In this document: positions 33,551 through 45,800 of the stretch, piece by piece | Position numbering within the stretch: position 1 is the first letter of the stretch | Layout: every line of letters starts with the position of its first letter | Assembly (NCBI RefSeq): GCF_000764305.2 | Contig: NW_025941745.1 | Span: forward strand, 248,001-312,000 | DNA length: 64,000 bases | Direction: 5' to 3' | Source: Hyalella azteca | Taxonomy: Eukaryota; Arthropoda; Malacostraca; Amphipoda; Hyalellidae | Position numbers and translations under genes: made by a program | Notes under the pieces: generated by a model | What the model was told of the DNA's origin: nothing | Database searches by the model: none | What the model saw: the letters and a program-made list of their open reading frames with translations, nothing else

Positions 33551-36179
33551 AAGGCCCGTTTACAATAGTGGCAACGACATGCGCTTTGAGTTGTTTGCTG
33601 CAGTGCCTCACCGCGCACAACCGTTCACACAACTTTTGTACACGGTAGTTCGAGACCGCGCGCTTTGAACACTAGTTGCCTCCTAGACGTCAATGAGGAT
33701 GGTGTTACCGAATTTGAGCTGTGGGCCATTGTTGTCGGGTGGGCTGCGGTCCGTCATTCTTCGCACTATGCCAGTTGTAATTGAGAACTTAGCATAGGCA
33801 TCATAATTAGAGAAGTAGCACATTCAAAAAGATACAGTTTATAAAAAATATAGTCTATTCTTAAATAAAAAGCTCCAATATTCGTACCGATATTACATCA
33901 TCCCTTGAAATCGCTAAACGGTATTCATAAATTGTCAGGAGTTGCTAAAATCACATAAACCAAACACGTCATGTAAAAATAACTTATCATTTGTATTGCG
34001 ATTTTTGTACTCCTTTGACCGAACACTACATAGGCATTCATGCTCTCTATAAAGATCAATTAGGCCAGTGGTTCCCAAAGTGGGCGATATCGCCCCCCTA
34101 GGGGCGGTGGAAAGATTTTGGGGGGCGGTAAGGAAGAAGAAGGCGGTAGGGGGGCGATAAGGGGGCGATAGTCCGAAGTCGAAGTCAGAATTTCGAACGT
34201 TTGTTTGAGCATATGACGAACGCAGCATATGACTCCCAGCGATGGTTTTGTCACCCAGATCTGTTTTTTAACCTCTCCTGTGTTTACGTCTCAGACAAAT
34301 TAACGGCCGGTCTCACGACCAATTTCCAAATTCGATGATCAAGGAATATCTCTCAAACTAGTGAACTTAACTCGATGAAACTTAGTACCTACACGTATTC
34401 ATTGGGACCTGGCGATAATGTTTACCGGGTAGCTCGTGAAAATTGTTTGAATTTTGCCATCGTTTGTTTTTGCCTGAGTTATATGGCAATACGGGCCTAA
34501 ATTCACAGTTATCAAGTAATTTCTTCAAAACTACTGAACAGATTCGAACGAAATTTTGAATTTGCAGTCCTAACTACCGAACGGTAATGTTTAGCTCCTG
34601 AAAATTTTTTCGATTGTGCCTTCGTTGCGAGTTTTTTTTTTTCATTTCCCTTTCATTAGTGATTCAAACAGCAATACGTGTTTAAATTCACAGTAATCAA
34701 TAAATTTTTCCAAACTGCTGAACAGATTTGAGCGAAATTTAGTATTTAAATACTTAACCTCAGCTACGGTGATGTTTAGCTCGTTAAAGTTTTTTCGTTT
34801 TGCCTTTGTTAGCGAGTTCTACGGCTATACCTGTAGAAAGACCGGCCTGTAGAAAAGCCGGTCGTTCCTCCTATATCTGTATAACTCGCGAACGAAAGCA
34901 AAATAAAAATTGTCACCAGCTAAACATCAGAGTTGAGAGAGAGGTTAGGTAATTATATACAAAGTTTCCATGAAATCTGTTCAGTAGTTTAGAAGAAATT
35001 TCTTGATCGCCGCGAATTTAAGTGATAAATTACCCGGCGATACGGGCCGAATATAAGGAAGTGTGAAATCAAGAATGACGGTGAAATAAAAAAAAACTCG
35101 CAAACTAAGGTAAAATCGAAAAAACTTTTATAAGCTAAAAATTATATACCGTTTGGTAGTTATGCATGTATATTCAAAATTTCGTTCAAATCTGTTCAAT
35201 ATTTGGAAGAAATTCTTTGATCACTGCGAATTTCGGCAAGTTTCGCAATATACGCGTAACTCACGAATGAAGGTGAAATTAAAAAAAAAAGTTACGAGCT
35301 AACATCACCGTTTGGTTTTGATGAATACGTGTTCCAAGTTTCATAGAGCTGCGTTCATTAGTTTGGGAGATCTTACTTGATAATTGAATTTGGAGATTGG
35401 TCGTGAGACCGGCTACAAGTCCGGCGTAAATTCGCCCGAGACGTCCTAGGTTTCTAGTGCTGAAACAGTTAAAACAACTGAAAAACACATTGGTTCACTA
35501 AATGGGGTTCTACTTGTGAAATACACCTTTGTGTTTAGCCTTTCTCTTTTAGAAATGCAGCGTACTAAATTTCAAGAAAGAGGCGTATGTCTGTGGGGGG
35601 CGATAGAAATTCACTAGGGAGCCAAAGGGGGCGCCAGCCTGAAAAAGTTTGGGAACCACTGAATTAGGCTCTCTACTAGAGAGTGACTCCAAACGAGAGT
35701 GGTGTTAGTCGACATTTGGAGTGCCGGACCAGCGTACACTATCAACCTTACTAGACCACAGACATCTATCTACTAACTAAGAATTTCAAAGAAAATAATA
35801 GTCCACAAAATTCATATCTTTGTAGAAAACGTTTCGGAGACCAGCTCCATAGTCAGTTCGTAGAATCTAGAATCATAAATTGATACATTGAAACCATAGA
35901 ACGAATTGAATTTCTTTAATTAATATATAGATTTTTAATTTTATTTAAATTTTTAATTCAATTTAAATTCTTAGTTAATTTGCGATTTAAGCATACAAGT
36001 GATATCAATTCTTTAATAGCTATCTACTAAGTGCCGCTCTTGTGTTTCACGAGGCATGGCCCCTGTCAATCGCTAGCTCGTCAATCGGTCAAGAAGCGCA
36101 TGCAGAGGCTGCAAAGCGCCTCTGCATGCGCTTTGAGGCACTTGACTCTCGTGTGTTGCCCCTAGTGTGAACGGGCCTT
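33551..36179. mobile_element. AAGGCCCG-family element, reversed, with nested hAT
   Basis: Ends AAGGCCCGTTTACA and CTAGTGTGAACGGGCCTT, flanked by TA on both sides. After subtracting the inner hAT it is about 1.0 kb and collinear in reverse with 8341-9393. It splits the LINE RT frame just before the loop preceding GVPQGS. Confidence 0.82.
34066..35661. mobile_element. Fold-back hAT element with perfect target duplication
   Basis: Termini CAGTGGTTCCCAAAGTGGGC and AAAAAGTTTGGGAACCACTG, flanked by AATTAGGC at 34058-34065 and 35662-35669. The uninterrupted paralogue around 8870-8890 shows a single copy of that octamer, confirming the site. The interior is a long imperfect inverted repeat: GGCCGGTCTCACGACCAAT near 34300 is mirrored by ATTGGTCGTGAGACCGGCT near 35396, with the centre near 34855. 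Each half contains diverged repeats built on a CGAAATTTTGAAT / AATGTTTAGCTC block. No transposase. Confidence 0.9.
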
Positions 36180-37277
36180 TAGATGCGGGAATTCCTCTTC
36201 TACGCCATCGTTGGTCAATGGTCACGTGCGGCGTACCACAGGGATCAGTTCTCGGCCTGATCCTCTTCCTGTTATATACTGTCGACGTATTGCATGTAAT
36301 CGATTCACATAGTTTGCATCCACATATGCTCACCGACGACACCCAAATTCATGGCTACCGTGCACCGGCTGACGTCGGAGCGTTGCAGGAACGAATGTCT
36401 GTCTGCTTGGGCGCCGTCTCAGACTGGATGCGTTCCAACCGACTCCAGTTAAATGCCTCAAAAACAGACATTATTTGGTTTGCGACTGCTCGGCGCCAGC
36501 ATCAGCTTCCGGCTAACCATGTTCGCGTGTGCAACGAGTTCGTAAGGCCTGCGGCCGCAGTTAACACCCTGGGAATTCTTCCATTCGAGGCCCTCGCGGT
36601 GGCGCTCGTTCTGACCAGATTAGACTAAGGTAATGCCATACTTTATTGAACTTCCGACCACGGAATTTAACAAAGTACAATCCGTAATGAACGATGCTGC
36701 TCGACTCGTGTGCAATAAGCGCAAATTCGATAATGTGATGCAGATAATCATACGCACAGACCTAGAATTTTGGCAACAAAATTACAAAAGTCATCTGCTC
36801 TGCCAGCCTTCGTATCTCGTCGAAAATAACCTTCACGGTTCGTGGGATGATGCCGGCGTCATCCACGCTCCCCCCTCCGTGGTAAAGGTCTTTACCGACC
36901 CGGATGGCCCGTACGCATACGTTGAAGCCGTCAAGGGCTGACCAAACATGCACACCTCACCTTTCTCCCACTCGAGGACCTCTAATGATGAATCGGAAAG
37001 GTGGTTAACTCGGATAATGTCAGGGTACGGCAGGAGCTTCATACGGCAAAAAAAACGTACGTTTCCTTGTCAAGTGCAAGACTCGGGCACTATTCAAATG
37101 TTAGTAATGTACAACTCGTTTCTTGTTCAATGCTAACCGTTCTCTGCTCCCTACTCCCTACCATTATTTACTAAACACTATATAAACTACTTCAGTCGTC
37201 AAGCACTATATTCATCATAGTCTGTCTACTTGCACTTATTGGAATGTCGGTTGTATTTTAAAATCCCAATAATAATT

Positions 37278-38111
37278 TTTAGACTCCTGCGTCTCGAAAT
37301 AATTTTCTCGAAATGAACCGGGACAGACGAAACGAGACGAGAAAATTCCGGGAAAAAAATAACGGGACAGAGGGTAAAATTTGTCCCGGAATAAACGTAT
37401 GAACCGAGACAAGACTTCTGTCCCGGACTTTAAAACTTGTGTCCCGGTAAATTATGAACCGGGACGAGACNTCACATAATCTACACGGTATTTGTTCAAC
37501 TATCTTACTTTTAAGATTAGATATTACCCTATCTTCATTCTGCATAGCTATCAATCTAGTTGTCGAAATGCCCGAAAAGAATGGCACACACTCGATACAT
37601 GAATCGGTCTCTGACAGGTCATCTGAATCAGAATTATCAGACCTTACGTCTAAAACACCAGCAAAACACACTGTCATCGCATGAATACAACGAGAACATG
37701 AAATTAGATCTACAATTTGTTTACAGTCTACATCAAATGAAGTCAAATCGGTTCTAACACTTAAGCAAAATGTCCTGAAATCAACAGTCACCTTGTTTAA
37801 AATCAAGAAATTAGATCCTAAAATACAACAATACGGCAATTCTGAGCTCTTTACAATCGCAAATGGTACTGCATGAGGAAAATTTTTATCGGAAATCGTC
37901 AATTTTAGTTCCACATACCCTAGCACATTAGTCGTTACTCCTGTCTCTTATACACATCTAGATGTGTATAAGAGACAGCGTCTCGGTATCGTCCCGGAAT
38001 TCCAACGGAAGGCTGAAAATTGTCCCGGTTTTTATTGCGAACCGGGACAGAGCCTGTTGTCTCGTCTCGTCTCGTCTCGGATTAAAAAAAATACCAAACG
38101 CAGGAGTCTAT
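37278..38111. mobile_element. Inverted-repeat-bounded segment containing an assembly join
   Basis: Ends AGACTCCTGCG and CGCAGGAGTCT are inverted, with GAGACGAGAC and GAACCGGGACA motifs repeated in both orientations, and ATAATTT flanks each end. Inside is a minus-strand frame (37926-37279) with retropepsin-like CILGSNFLILNKVTVDF. One N lies at 37471 and the Nextera adapter at 37941-37978, so the internal order is not reliable. Confidence 0.5.
37941..37978. other. Nextera mate-pair junction adapter (assembly artefact)
   Basis: 38 bases made of CTGTCTCTTATACACATCT followed directly by its reverse complement, i.e. two Tn5 mosaic ends head to head. This is the junction adapter of Nextera mate-pair libraries, not host DNA. 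The plus-strand frame starting here begins MCIRDS, a peptide generated by this adapter. Confidence 0.97.
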
Positions 38112-38137
38112 AATTTATTGCAACTCTTTACTTATGT

Positions 38138-38222
38138 AATAATTCGCTTGGGTTTTCTACATCAGCTTTGGCACATCACAGGAAATAGATGACGAGTTCC
38201 CACATCATCTTAATTACAGCAC
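38138..38222. repeat. LTR-like terminal repeat fragment (left)
   Basis: TAATAATTCGCTTGGGTT through CACATCATCTTAATTACAGCA recurs at 40600-40686 in the same orientation, bracketing the gag-protease remnant; likely short or truncated LTR ends. Confidence 0.55.
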
Positions 38223-38268
38223 AAGGCATGACGGTAATACAACTTGCTTAACTACATCATTCAAATTC

Positions 38269-40525
38269 CTACCTTTCCTGTTCAGGCCTCACCAAAACTT
38301 CATTCTGAAACTCAAATCTCGGATAACTAATGTTGGGTTTTGCGGCCTTCTGGAAACAACCTTTTAACTTTGGATCACTCTTCTGCATGCGTATCATCTC
38401 AGTTGTACTAATATTATGAACATCAATTTGAACGGGCCTGCTGTTCTGCCAAGTAGCACGGGAGCGCAGCCGTGCACCACCAATTTTGTGCACCAATAAG
38501 CCCTGAATCGAACGCCTTGGATCTCTCCGGACATCCCCCAATCAGCCGTGAACCACTCGGCTTTGTCTTCCTCCGGCCTCGCATAGAACCTGCCGTGCAC
38601 CACCAGGCCGCGGATCGAATCTGACTTCCGGGCATCGTTAAATTACGTAAATTTACGTTCACCGCATCTGAGGTAGGCTTGCAGCTCATTGGCTCGCTGG
38701 TTTACATCCATGAAGGGGTTTGGTCCCTGTGGCTTTCAGCAAGTAATCATGTTGGCTAATTTGCTCTGCAGCATGCTTGCGCACTGGGTGAAGTATGACA
38801 ATTATTCTGGTGTTCGGCAATGCTGGGTTATTTCAGTCGTCCCTCTGAGGTTAGGTTTCAGATAGCATAGTTATGTTTCAAAATTTATCGTCCTTCGACA
38901 AGTGGACGTTCGACCGAGGGCTGGTTCGACCCACGGGCTAGATACGGACGGCTTGAAGTGTTGAAGGCTACGTTCCGGAAGGCAGGAATCATGATGGTCC
39001 ATTACATCCAGGGCAGTGGTGGTCATCGGCAGGCAACCCAAGTAGCACTTGTAGGTTCTGCCTCCCTATGCTTTTGACCTCTCGTCTGAACATGACACGC
39101 GTATTCAGTATTGTTTACCCTGCCCGAGCTTCGTTCATTTGCTAACCATTCGTCTCCACAAGCACATTTGGCTCCTTTCACGTTTCCTGCCAAAACATCA
39201 AATGGCAAGTTGGGCAGGCAAATGGCATCTACACGTCCTGACAAGAAGACCGACTTCAAATATTTTAGCCTTGTGTGCAAAAACTTTTCTACCATCAGCA
39301 AATTTCAAACATACTTTGTTCAAGTTATCTATCTTATCTTTATCCACAAGCTCAGTACGTATACGCACAGATGTGGACCCTGTGTCTCTTAGAACACGGA
39401 CATCCTTCCCATTGCAAAAGCAAAGCATAAGCGGTAAATTGTCACAAAAATTATAAAAAAATTAATTATTTTTTTTAGACCAACAATGTTTCGCGTAGTT
39501 TCCTCTACCACCACATTTATAACAACTGGTAGACTTATCGAGCTTTGCATCAGTGTTTTTCCTTCCGGCAGAATCCATCGCCAGGCTGCTCACTCCAAAA
39601 CGACACATTTTTGCTATGTGGCCAGACTTGCCACATACATATCAGGATCTCTCAACTGACGATTTGGCAGCACATGAGGATTGACACAATGAAAGGTTAG
39701 TAGATCTTCCCGTTGATTTTCCATGAATTGCTTGGTATTTATCTGCCAGCGTAATGACTTCATCCAGAGGCAGAACAAAAATATTACTTTCCTTCAGATA
39801 TTCCGCCAGAGGCTTTTCCACGCAATGTAATATCTGATCTTTCACGATCATATGCCTCAAGTTCTCGAATGATGTCCCCACATTAGCCAAAGATTCCATT
39901 TTCGATAAATTCTCCTTTAGGAATGGAACAAATTGTGAGAATGACTCTTCTGATTGTCTTGCTTGGTGAAATCTTCGTTGGTAGTCATAAATGGTGAAGC
40001 CAAAACTACGAATAATGAGATCCTTCACTTGTGAATACGTGAGATCGGCTGGTAATGTATCTAGGAATATGCCGACCTTAATACTAGTGAATCCATTCAT
40101 TATAGAGCTGGTATCGCAATATGTTCGGGCCAATTATTGGCTTCCTTCACCTTGTGGAATGTTCGCAAATAAACTGCCACGTCTTCACCTTCCTTGTATG
40201 GATTAAGCTTAATTAAGGAATTGGTAGATGAAGACAAGGATGAACTTTGAGGTGCACTGGCTTCCAATCTTAATTTTTCCAGTTCCAATTCTGTCATCTT
40301 GATTTCATGCTCTCGCTTCTTCTCTTCCCGACTCTGTAACCTGGACTCTCTATCCAAGTCTTCTTGTCTCCTCCTCTCTTCTTTAGCACAACGTTCTTCC
40401 TCTTTCGCAGAGCGTTCCTCTTCCCGTCTGATCCTTTCTGAAACATACTTCTGTAATGCGGCTCCACTATAACCAAGGCTGCGACCATCTTCAATGAACT
40501 GAGATTCACTCATTGTTAGGGGCAA
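38269..40525 (-). pseudogene. LTR retrotransposon remnant: gag, Cys cluster, protease
   Basis: Gag begins at 40525 with MSESQFIEDGRSLGYSG and a long charged helix (REEERSAKEEERCAKEERRR), continues in another frame at 40133-39642 (RFHQARQSEESFSQFVPFL), then a Cys cluster CYKCGGRGNYAKHC (about 39530-39480) in which the knuckle His is Asn, and a protease with active-site RDTGSTSV (39428-39198). The frame is then cut by the element at 38460-39039 and continues in part to 38269 (ISTTEMIRMQKSDPKLKGC). RT and integrase are not present. Confidence 0.75.
38460..39039. mobile_element. Short DNA element with 9-bp target duplication, copy 2
   Basis: Same family as 15835-16237, flanked by a perfect AAGTAGCAC duplication (38451-38459 and 39040-39048). 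It is about 177 bp longer; the extra block lies between two TCTGAGG repeats, so copy 1 probably lost it by recombination between these short repeats. Confidence 0.85.
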
Positions 40526-40599
40526 AGTGCAACACCTAAGTCACGTGATCCAGATTTAATTTCACCAACCACAGCTGACACGCATACTGACCACCATTC

Positions 40600-40686
40600 G
40601 TAATAATTCGCTTGGGTTCTCTACATCAGCTTTGGCACATCACAGGAGATAGATCACGAGTTCCCACATTATCTTTATTACAGCAG
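40600..40686. repeat. LTR-like terminal repeat fragment (right)
   Basis: Partner of 38138-38222, with a few substitutions (AGGAGATAGATCACGAG against AGGAAATAGATGACGAG). Confidence 0.55.
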
Positions 40687-41004
40687 CAATCAGTATGTAC
40701 AAATATAACATGGATCAGAAGGAGACTTCCGACGAGGATGAGATTGTAAAGTCAACAACCTTAATATCTAAAATAACTCGTCCCTAGTAAGTTCCGGTCC
40801 GCAATAAAGTTACATCCGTAATGTCGGGATAACCGCTATTTTGTAGTATAAATGACTAAATCCTTACAACTTACACCATTATTAGACTAAACCTCCAACA
40901 CCCCCACCTGCAATTGCACTGGATGCCAGCTGTGCAATGAAGCAGAAACTGTAGTGCTCTCTGGTCAAACCATGAGTGAAGTTATTAATAATGATTATAA
41001 TAAT

Positions 41005-41245
41005 AGCGCTTTCAGCGTATATTAGGCAGTAGGCCTGTCGCCGATTCTTAACATCGCAGAATATTTACAGCTTGTCGCGGCCTCTAACGCGCAACTCATT
41101 GCTCCAATTCTGCTGTGCTTAAAAGCCCGGCCTCCTTGCCGACTCTGACCAGGAACTGGCGCACAGAGCTGGGATCGAACCCGCGCCTCTCTGCGCCAAT
41201 ATTGGTATCTGAACTTTATATTGAACGTTAAATCACGGATCACTC
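41005..41245 (-). repeat. Dimeric tRNA-derived SINE, minus strand
   Basis: Reverse complement of the 19600-19870 family: GCCTGTCGCCGATTCTTAAC tail, then the second module (AAGCCCGGCCTCC), then GGGATCGAACCCGC as reversed box B of the first. The element has a slightly diverged 5' end. Confidence 0.75.
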
Positions 41246-41249
41246 GACG

Positions 41250-42880
41250 AAGTAGTGGTAAATAATGCTAGCCTTCGAAGATAATTTATAAATTAATGAA
41301 AACTAACATTCTGCCAAAACAGACACTATAATGCACAGAAAAACTTACGCTATGAATTATTTTGATCTCATTTACTAATACTTTTTCGTAAATTTAATCT
41401 TATTTGCTTTTACTTAATAAATCATGATAACGTGACATGGCGAACTGCAGTGCACTTCATGATCATTTATACAAGCTTTAGACGAAAATAATCCCTAAAA
41501 TTAAAAAATACTTGAATGAAAGCCAAGTAGTAAAATTGAAATTTATCAGAAAATAATAATTATTGAACTGTGGCATGATTTCAATGATAAGAAATTTAAG
41601 AATAGAATTTACAATTGGTAACGACATTATTGACACTTGAATTGTTTACACTGTAAAAGGAGGGATCACTCCGACTCTAAAACTGTAATACATCCTATTA
41701 TAAACAATTAAATATAAACTATAACCAAGTGTATTCCTTAAAACGAAATAGGGACAAATCTATTATATATATGAGTACACATATATAAAAGAATTCCAGT
41801 AACATGTCATTCGATCTATCAACGCCATTTGCAGAATTGCTTAACTCTGATAATTTAAATCGATGAATTGTCTGGTCATTAATCGCCATCGTGGCGATTA
41901 ATGACCACAGTAAAAGATAATGCGAAAATCACAAATAATGCTAAATCAGTTATAATGCATTCTCTGGTAAATTATAATACGTGTTTTAGCAGGAAAATTC
42001 TGCCCTCTAATACTAACATATATATTTATAAATATTTATATACGATATCTGCTGCTTGCAGATCAGCGGTGCTCATCTCTATCATGTCGAGATATTTCTT
42101 ATCAGTGGCTGATGTTACGATAATACTCTTATCAGCTTGACTAGATAAACGAAGCCTCTGCAGTTGATGTAGTCTCTTCTCTATAGTGGTTTAGTTCAGG
42201 TGACACAACCAAATTCATTATCACGTTTGATGAAGTCATTTTGTATCAGTAAACAATCAATTATGGTGATGTCGACGCTGACATAATCAAATTTGAGTTT
42301 ATCATTCATTGAGGTCAGTTGCAAAGAATAGCGCAAAAAGGATTCAAGCTTTCACCTACAAATCAAAGCGGCACAATACTGCGAAAGGGGGAGGATCTTT
42401 TCATCTCCCAGCTTACAAATCCCTCGTAGTTTCTTTCCGCAGTATCACTTTTTTTCTTTCACACATATTGATATTCGGTTTACAGGAATTTTGTATATTT
42501 CAAAATGCTTTCGCGCAAATAATCTCGTTTAATATTTTTCGCATACGTTGACAGGGATATTGCTCCATGAAAACTAACAGGATTTTTGTCAATGAAGGAT
42601 ATTCAATAAATTTATTAGTTTCGGTTCTTTTCCGTTATGAGATTTCGGTCTCTTTTGTATTACACGTAACGCGCGTTCAGAACTTGTCTTAGCTTATACA
42701 AATGTATTGCTCATGCTTTATCATTTAAGTTTCTGTTCCATACTTCTAATCTATGCAGAGGAAAGAAGAAGTTAGAGAAATAATCGGTTTCTTTTATTTT
42801 GATGCAAGCGAAGAATTCCACGATTAAATTTTGCGGTCGTTGATGGCAGGGAGCAAGTGTTCCTGCAACAGCTGTTGACC
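41250..42880. other. AT-rich region upstream of the P5B ATPase gene
   Basis: No gene or known repeat recognised. Contains a perfect hairpin at 41873-41907 (16-bp arms GGTCATTAATCGCCA plus one pair, 3-base loop). The promoter and 5' UTR of the P5B gene should lie in or beyond this stretch, but I could not place a start site. Confidence 0.5.
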
Positions 42881-45800
42881 ATGGCGTGGCTGGGGCTGAA
42901 CTGCTGCGGGAATGAACAAGAGCCGGAAAAGCTTAACCGCGGCACCAACGACGAAATCGTGAGTAATTAAAAAGGGTTGAAAATGCTCGACCAACTCACT
43001 AAAGAAAGGAATCGTGAGCAATTAAAAAGGGTTGAAAATGCTCGACCAACTCACTAAAGAAAGGGATCGTTAGTAACTGAAAAGGGTTGAAAATGCTCGA
43101 CCAACTCACTAAAGAAAGGAATCGTGAGTAATTAAAAAGGGTTGAAAATGCTCGACTAACTCACTAGAGAAAGGGATCGTGAGTAACTGAAAAGGGTTGA
43201 AAATGCTCGACCAACTCACTAAAGAAAGGAATCGTGAGTAATTAAAAAGGGTTAAAAATGCTCGACTAACTCACTAGAGAAAGGGATCGTGAGTAATTAA
43301 AAAGGGTTGAAAATGCTCGACCAACTCACTAAAGAAAGGGATCGTGAGTAATTAAGAAAGGTTGAAAATGCTCGACCAACTTACTAAAGATAGAAATCGT
43401 GAGTAATTAAAGCGAGCCAAAAAATACTAGATCAAGCCACCAACGATGAAATCAAAAGGACCTAAAGGGAGCTGTCATTTGCTCCCACGCCATATTTAAA
43501 TCTACTCTTTTTTTAGCTGCAAAAGTGATCATCCACATGGAAAAGACTACCATCGACGATTAAATCGTGAGTTATCAAAAAGATTCGGGAATGCATGACT
43601 AAGTCAAAAATTACTGAATCATAGAAGGAAGTAAAAAAATCTGTCTGGCGGCCAACAAAATTTCCTAATAAAGTTTGCGAGATAAAGACGCTTGTCTAGA
43701 TTTAGCTGTGGGATTTTTGAACTTAATAGATAGTTACAATAGATAGCTACATTTACTTTAACATATGCTGGATATATTCGCCATATCAATAGCGATAACA
43801 AGTAAATATTTTTAGCATGAAATTCACAGAAACTGTGATGTCAGAGTTTTGTTCCGTGAAGAAGCGGTAACTTGGTAAGCGGTAAGCGGGTAACTAATCT
43901 TGGTAAGCGGATAACTAATTGGTCGACTCGACAAGACTAGTAATAATAGCCGAGTGTACAAGCCTGACTTTAATTGGCCGACTTGGCAAGCCTGACTCAA
44001 ACTGGTCAACTTTGCGAGCTTGACAGTCAAATTGGTGAACTTGGCAAGCCTGACTGTCAAATTGGTCGACTTGGACGACCAAAGCTCTTGAATCGCACCG
44101 TTATCGTACAGATTAACGCTCGGCTCCGAGCTAATCAAAATAGCGATAGCGCAACTAACGTTTCTTCCAGGAAATAGATTTTTCTTACAAATACTGTTAG
44201 AGAGAGATATATGCCCTATTTTATCTCATAATATAAGTTAAATTTTTTTACAAATAATGCATGGAATTGTGAGTGCGCTTTACATGAAAAATAAGGAGCA
44301 GCGGAAAAATTAATGCAAGATGAACACAGGGTATGAATGCACGAAACGCCCATCAGGTAGTTCGACACAGGCTTAGGATTTAGAATTCCAATCCTATCTG
44401 TCATTATAAATAACGCAAAATAAGTTTGCGTTATGCACAATACTACTGACACAAAAACATGATGATGAGTATAACCGCAGACAAACACGTTCGCCGATCT
44501 AACGTCAACTGTACCAGCGAATAAATAAATATATAACATCAACTGTACCAGTGAATGAATTAAGTGAATAACGTCAACTGTACCTTGAGAATAAATCTGG
44601 CGCTGCGTGCATCAACTCCCAACGCTTTGAGTGCGAACATCACGCTTCAATGGTCTTAATGGTCTCAGTTGTTAATTCAATCAAATTTCCGTTATATATC
44701 TTCAATCTTAAGTACACCGCAATCCCTTTGCCAGGGATTTAAGGGAAATTATTTTCTGTCAATATCTGTTTCTAGATAACCTAAGCATGTCTGAAAAACG
44801 TTTCAAACAAAGTGATGCGATTAACTGTTGTTTTTCCTTAACACCATGCGGTACACCAACATACTGTATCTTGTGCGCCGTATGTCGCGTGGAGCTACCG
44901 CATTCTCTTAACAAAGAATTTTTAGCACTTCTGCGGGACTAAGGAATACATTAGTTACAGACCCAGCTACGACAATTTGTGATCCAAAACCAATAATAGA
45001 CCTCATTTTGATAAACCAGCTTTTGATACGAGTATTTAATGGCGCTTACTTTGAACAAATTCTGTTTTCAGTGGCATTCGAGGGAATTAGGTTAATACTT
45101 GGCCAACTGAGTGTAACTCTAATTATCCAGCCTTTGCTACGAATAACTATGACGACAGCAAATCTTTCAATGAATAAAATGCTAAAATAAAGTGAAAGGT
45201 AAGTTCTTGGTATTTCACTTCAGCCAAGCTAACTGCAAAAAGGCAGCACGCAATTCCTTTTTTTTCACCTCAAGGTTTTACTTTTTTGTTGGTCAATTGA
45301 ATTTTCATTCATTCATGTTAATGGCGCGTCAAGAAACCGTAAAAACTATTATGGACAGAATTCACGTCCGCGTAATCTTTGAAGACGTTTTGCGGAACAT
45401 GAGTGACGAACAAGTGCATGATGTACGAGCGACGTAGAAGTGACAAATAGAATTCGATGTTAAATCAAAAGACAGTTTTCTTATTATATACATGCTAAAG
45501 TAAAGTGCAAATAATTCCTATCATGCAAAAATGTATAGCTTACACAAATTTGTACAGTCCACTTCCGACGGCGGAATGAACATGCATGTAAAAATTCTCC
45601 AGTAGCCATGCAGTGTTTTATACAGTAAAATGTGAACTGCATTCAAAACAATTCAGGCGATCCAAGGCTTCGTGAAGGACTGGGGGCGGGTGGCTGTGAC
45701 GACGCTGGCGTGCGTGGCGACCGGAGGGCTACTGCTGCTGGTGCTCACGTGGCGAGCCTCCTTCAGGTTGTGGTGCACTCACCGGCCCAGCACGCTGGAT

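Larger units (their letters stand above)
33230..36800 (+). pseudogene. LINE reverse transcriptase, interrupted by nested DNA elements
   Basis: Left part (about 33230-33548) carries ERVVARQLN and SAYRYLHSTESAVLKALPD, then [18 protein letters not shown], with at least one frame change between them. Right part (36180-36800) carries GVPQGSVLGLILFLLYTVDV, the catalytic region HMLTDDTQIHGY (TDD instead of the usual ADD), LQLNASKTDIIWF and the C-terminal NKVQSVMNDAARLV. Separated by the 2.6-kb element at 33551-36179. Different family from the LINE at 15 kb, closer to L2/Crack-type RTs. Confidence 0.8.

Noticed and set aside
33935..34228. Minus-strand 97-codon frame across the hAT left end
   Set aside because: It spans a transposon boundary and codes through low-complexity G/C runs; no support as a gene.
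37962..38192. Protein beginning MCIRDS
   Set aside because: The start codon and first residues come from the Nextera adapter.
43014..43404. CRISPR array from regular 55-bp repeats
   Set aside because: The whole unit repeats with no unique spacers, no cas genes, and the context is a eukaryotic intron.
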